Below, piece after piece: positions 61,255 through 64,000 of a DNA stretch of 64,000 nt (position 1 is its first letter; every line of letters starts with the position of its first letter). Below the pieces are notes generated by a model, which saw nothing but the letters and a program-made list of their open reading frames with translations, had not been told where the DNA came from and did not search any database. The DNA comes from Closterium sp. Naga37s-1 (taxonomy: Eukaryota > Streptophyta > Zygnematophyceae > Desmidiales > Closteriaceae): positions 791,501-855,500 of the forward strand of contig CANJKZ010001154.1 in the NCBI GenBank assembly GCA_947471745.1, in the 5' to 3' direction. Position numbers and translations under genes: made by a program.

Positions 61255-62667
61255 CTACGCGAGTGCGTGTATATCGCGGAAACCCCGGCTCCTCACATAC
61301 ACTTGCAGGGCAGGGTGGTTTTCAATGTTGGCCAGGGGCACCCAACTATCTTCAGTTGGCGTGCGATCCTTCCAGTGAACGAGGAATTCGATCCTCCTGA
61401 TTCCCGTGGGGTGTCGAATCCGATGGCTCAGGATTTTTTCGGGCTCGATGATCGGCTCCGATGCAGGGCGAGTTATGGATGGCGGGTGGTGACGAGGCAG
61501 TTGGCTTGTGGTTGGGATGTATGGGCGAAGTAGGCTGACGTGGAACGAAGGGCTGACGTACCAGTCCGTCGGCAACAGGAGGTGGGCTGTCACCGGGGTA
61601 ATCATGTGGCTGATTTGGAATGGTCCACAGTAGCGGGGTCGCAATTTCGGTACGACGGGCAGTCTTAAGTTCTGTGTGTCGAGCAGTACGTAGTCCCCTG
61701 ACTGGTACGTGACTGGGCGGCGGTGGCGGTCAGCGTTGCGTTTAGCGATGACGTTGGCTTTTTTAATTGCTTCAGCGGCTCTGGTGCGGGCAGCTTGCAG
61801 AATTTCGGCGAATTGCTGTGCACGTGGTGTTGGGTTGTCCGGACTCGGCGTCATGGGCACTGTAGGGTTTTGCCCGTAGTTCAGGTAGAACGGGGACTGC
61901 TGCGTCGTCGCTGACGTGGCGTTGTTATACGCGAACTCGATCAGCGGCAGCTGCTGCTCCCAAGTGGTCGGGTCGTCGCACGTGGCACGAATCAACTGCT
62001 CCATCGTCTGATTCGTCCACTCTGTTTGACCGTCGGTCTCGGGGTGGTACGACGAGCTGAACTGTAGCCTTGTTCTGAACTGCTCCCAGAGGTTCTTCCA
62101 GAAGTTAATGGTGAACTTCGTGTCGCGGTCGCTGATTATCGCGGCTGGTATCTCGTGCAGTCGAACGACGGTTGCGATGAACAGGCGAGCGGTTTCTTCG
62201 GCTGAGATCGATTTCTTGCACGCAGCAAAGTGTGCCATCTTCGTCAACCTGTCAACGTCGACCATAACTGCGTCGTTACCCCCAAGGTTCGAAGGTAACC
62301 CCGTGACGAAATCCATGGTAACCTGCTGCCAGGCGCGCTCAGGCGGTGGAATCGGCTGCAACTGACCCGCCTTTCTTTTTCGCGAGCTCTTCATCACCTG
62401 ACACGTAGGACACGAGCCCACGTGCTGCTGCACGTCGGTCAACAGCTCCGGCCAGTAGTAATACCGCTGCAGTTGCTGTCGCGTTTTTTCTACCCCGTAA
62501 TGTGCCGAGGTAATCCCGTCGTGTGCCTCCTGCAGTAACAGTTCCCTCAGTAGTGAGTACGCGGGTACCCAGATGCGGTTGGTGCCTGTTTTTACGTAAT
62601 AGACTCCTTTGGCCTCTACCAGTTGCTGTGAATTTCCGGTTGTGAAAAATGGGTCGGTACTGTATCC
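61255..62667 (-). CDS. Gypsy pol: integrase and chromodomain
   Basis: This continues pol in another frame from about 62667. It has an HHCC zinc-binding region (HYGVEKTRQQLQRYYYWP, CPTCQ), DDE core (MDFVTGLP, IISDRDTKF, HPETDGQTEW) and a GPF/Y-like region (RPRYCGPFQI). A C-terminal chromodomain closes it (EKILSHRIR, EFLVHWKDRTPTEDSWVPLANI). An in-frame ATG at 62922 lies in the RNase H overlap and is not a credible start. The DDE residues are present. Confidence 0.88.
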   Translation of the reverse strand, partial: GYSTDPFFTTGNSQQLVEAKGVYYVKTGTNRIWVPAYSLLRELLLQEAHDGITSAHYGVEKTRQQLQRYYYWPELLTDVQQHVGSCPTCQVMKSSRKRKAGQLQPIPPPERAWQQVTMDFVTGLPSNLGGNDAVMVDVDRLTKMAHFAACKKSISAEETARLFIATVVRLHEIPAAIISDRDTKFTINFWKNLWEQFRTRLQFSSSYHPETDGQTEWTNQTMEQLIRATCDDPTTWEQQLPLIEFAYNNATSATTQQSPFYLNYGQNPTVPMTPSPDNPTPRAQQFAEILQAARTRAAEAIKKANVIAKRNADRHRRPVTYQSGDYVLLDTQNLRLPVVPKLRPRYCGPFQISHMITPVTAHLLLPTDWYVSPSFHVSLLRPYIPTTSQLPRHHPPSITRPASEPIIEPEKILSHRIRHPTGIRRIEFLVHWKDRTPTEDSWVPLANIENHPALQVYVRSRGFRDIHALA

Positions 62668-63998
62668 GGGGTGAATAGGCCTGTTAACAGTGGGTTGGTT
62701 TGGGCAAATAGGATAGCGTGGAGTTGGACGGTGGGGCGTGTGAGTGCGTCGGCGATGTTGGATGCGCCTTTTTTGTACGTGACCGTGTAGTGGAAGTTGG
62801 ACTCCAGATAGTCCAACCAGCGGATCTGTCGCGGGTTGAGATTCGGTTGGGCGCGAAGGTACTGTAGGGATCGGTGGTCTGTCCGTACTGGCACGTCTGC
62901 TCCCGTGAGGTAACATCGCCACACCTTGAACGCGTGCACGATCGCCAGCATTTCGCGGTCGTGTATCGGATAGTTGCGTTCGGGCGGGTGAAGCTTGCGG
63001 GACTCGTACGCGATTGGCTGAAGGCCGTTCCCGAAGTCCTGCAAGAGTACTGCTCCCACGGCGATGTCGCTAGCGTCGGTGACGAGCTCGAACGGACGGT
63101 GCGGATCTGCGATGTGAAGCACAGGCGGCGAGCACAAAATATTTTTGAGGGCCGAGAAGGCAGCTTGCTCTTTCTCCCCCCACGTGTACTCAACCCCCTT
63201 TCTCAGCAGGTCAGTCAACGGGGCAGTCAGCTTCGCCATGTCGGAGACGAACCGGCGCACGTAGTTGACGAACCCCAGAAAACTCTGCAACTTGGTCAAG
63301 TTGGTCGGCGCGTGCCATGCTTGTATCGTCGCGATCTTTTTTGGGTCTATTTCCACTCCCGCAGCTGAAATAATGTGTCCCAAAAACTCCACTCGGTCCT
63401 GTAAAAACTCACACGTAGACGCTTTTGTCAGTAGGCGGTTCTCACTCAGTATTTTAAAAGCTGCTTCGATGTCCTGTAAATGTTGTGCTCTGTCGGGGCT
63501 GTAAATCAGTATGTCGTCAAGGTACACGATGACGCACTTATCTAAAAGCGGGCGGAAGGCTTTGTTCATGGTCATTTGAAAGGTGGCGGGGGCGTTGGTC
63601 AGTCCGAAGGGCATGACGGTGTATTCGAAGGATCCGTAGCGTGTTCGGAAGGCGGTCTTAGGGCAGTCGGGTGGGTTGACGCGAATTTGGTGGTAACCTC
63701 CTCGAAGGTCGATTTTCGAAAAAACCCGGGCTGTGCGCATTTGGTCGATCAGTTCGTCGGCTCGCGGGATGGGGTAACGAGATTTTATGGTAACCCGGTT
63801 CAGTGCTCTGTAGTCTATGCACATGCGAAAACCCCCGTCTTTTTTCGGTGTGAACAGTATCGGTGCTGCGAAGGGCGACGAACTAGGGCGAATGAACTCC
63901 TTCTCGAGCAGGTAATCCAGCTGCTTCCTCAGTTCGTCCAGTTCGTGTTGGGTCAGTTGGAACTGTCGCTTTACTGTCGGCTGTGCCCCCGGTTTTAG
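62616..63998 (-). CDS. Gypsy pol: reverse transcriptase and RNase H (partial)
   Basis: The frame is open to the window edge, so the start is not here. It carries the RT approach (KKDGGFRMCIDYRALN, KSRYPIPRADELIDQM), FSKIDLRGGYHQIRV, MPFGLTNAPATFQ and the catalytic YLDDILIYS. RNase H follows (FELVTDASDIAVGAVL, YPIHDREMLAIVHAFKVWRCYL, VRTDHRSLQYL, WLDYLESNFHYTVTYKKGASNIADALTR). The last 18 or so residues after about 62671 are out of frame with the integrase portion. A G-run (62668-62671) marks the probable frameshift. Confidence 0.9.
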   Translation of the reverse strand, partial: LKPGAQPTVKRQFQLTQHELDELRKQLDYLLEKEFIRPSSSPFAAPILFTPKKDGGFRMCIDYRALNRVTIKSRYPIPRADELIDQMRTARVFSKIDLRGGYHQIRVNPPDCPKTAFRTRYGSFEYTVMPFGLTNAPATFQMTMNKAFRPLLDKCVIVYLDDILIYSPDRAQHLQDIEAAFKILSENRLLTKASTCEFLQDRVEFLGHIISAAGVEIDPKKIATIQAWHAPTNLTKLQSFLGFVNYVRRFVSDMAKLTAPLTDLLRKGVEYTWGEKEQAAFSALKNILCSPPVLHIADPHRPFELVTDASDIAVGAVLLQDFGNGLQPIAYESRKLHPPERNYPIHDREMLAIVHAFKVWRCYLTGADVPVRTDHRSLQYLRAQPNLNPRQIRWLDYLESNFHYTVTYKKGASNIADALTRPTVQLHAILFAQTNPLLTGLFTPDTVPTHFSQPEIHSNW

Positions 63999-64000
63999 TT

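Larger units (their letters stand above)
60220..64000 (-). mobile_element. Ty3/gypsy chromovirus, 3' part, runs off the window
   Basis: Minus-strand order within the window is RT, RNase H, integrase, chromodomain, purine tract, LTR. Gag, protease and the 5' LTR would lie beyond 64000. The C-terminal chromodomain places it among the chromoviruses, which target chromatin marks. Confidence 0.88.

Noticed and set aside
1..64000. tRNA, rRNA or other structured RNA genes
   Set aside because: No tRNA A/B box pair or rRNA-like stretch could be recognised by eye on either strand.

Overview
The window looks like nuclear DNA from a streptophyte, either a land plant or a charophyte alga. Four spliced genes have plant-type architecture: a SUPPRESSOR OF rps4-RLD1 (SRFR1)-like TPR gene, an XBAT34/35-like ankyrin-RING E3 ligase, a bHLH factor, and an armadillo protein of the plant U-box/ARM type. 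A short plastid-like repeat protein is also present. GT-AG introns, plant-type Ty1/copia and chromovirus Ty3/gypsy elements, GC-rich low-complexity proteins and abundant microsatellites fit this. My best guess is a zygnematophyte-like alga; that is inference, not proof. I found no rRNA, tRNA or CRISPR.

Layout. 1-12.3 kb: a small four-repeat plastid-type gene (+), then a giant ARM-repeat gene (-) of about 3,240 codons with one hidden 3' intron. 14.4-24.4 kb: the XBAT35-like gene (9 exons, -), then the bHLH gene (3 exons, -). 25.4-43 kb: a gene-poor, repeat-rich block with a TA-flanked MITE, a TRIM-like non-autonomous LTR element, a complete young Copia element related to it, a solo LTR and an 812-bp hAT-like inverted-repeat element. 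43.3-48.0 kb: a frameshifted non-LTR-type reverse transcriptase (-) and an opposing ORF (+). 49-59.8 kb: the SRFR1-like gene (+, 19 exons traced). 60.2-64 kb: the 3' part of a chromovirus (-) running off the edge.

The most unusual signal is a dispersed short palindrome of the form TTTTGAG(N)CG(N)CTCAAAA and its derivatives. It sits between two diverged direct copies of the surrounding sequence (about 30-140 bp). I count roughly fifteen such copy-palindrome-copy junctions. They lie in the introns and exon borders of the XBAT35-like and SRFR1-like genes and twice inside the coding sequence of the ARM gene, where they create internal protein repeats. They leave many decoy exon fragments beside the functional exon. 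Splice phase and homology show which copy is used. I know of no described element or repair process that matches this.
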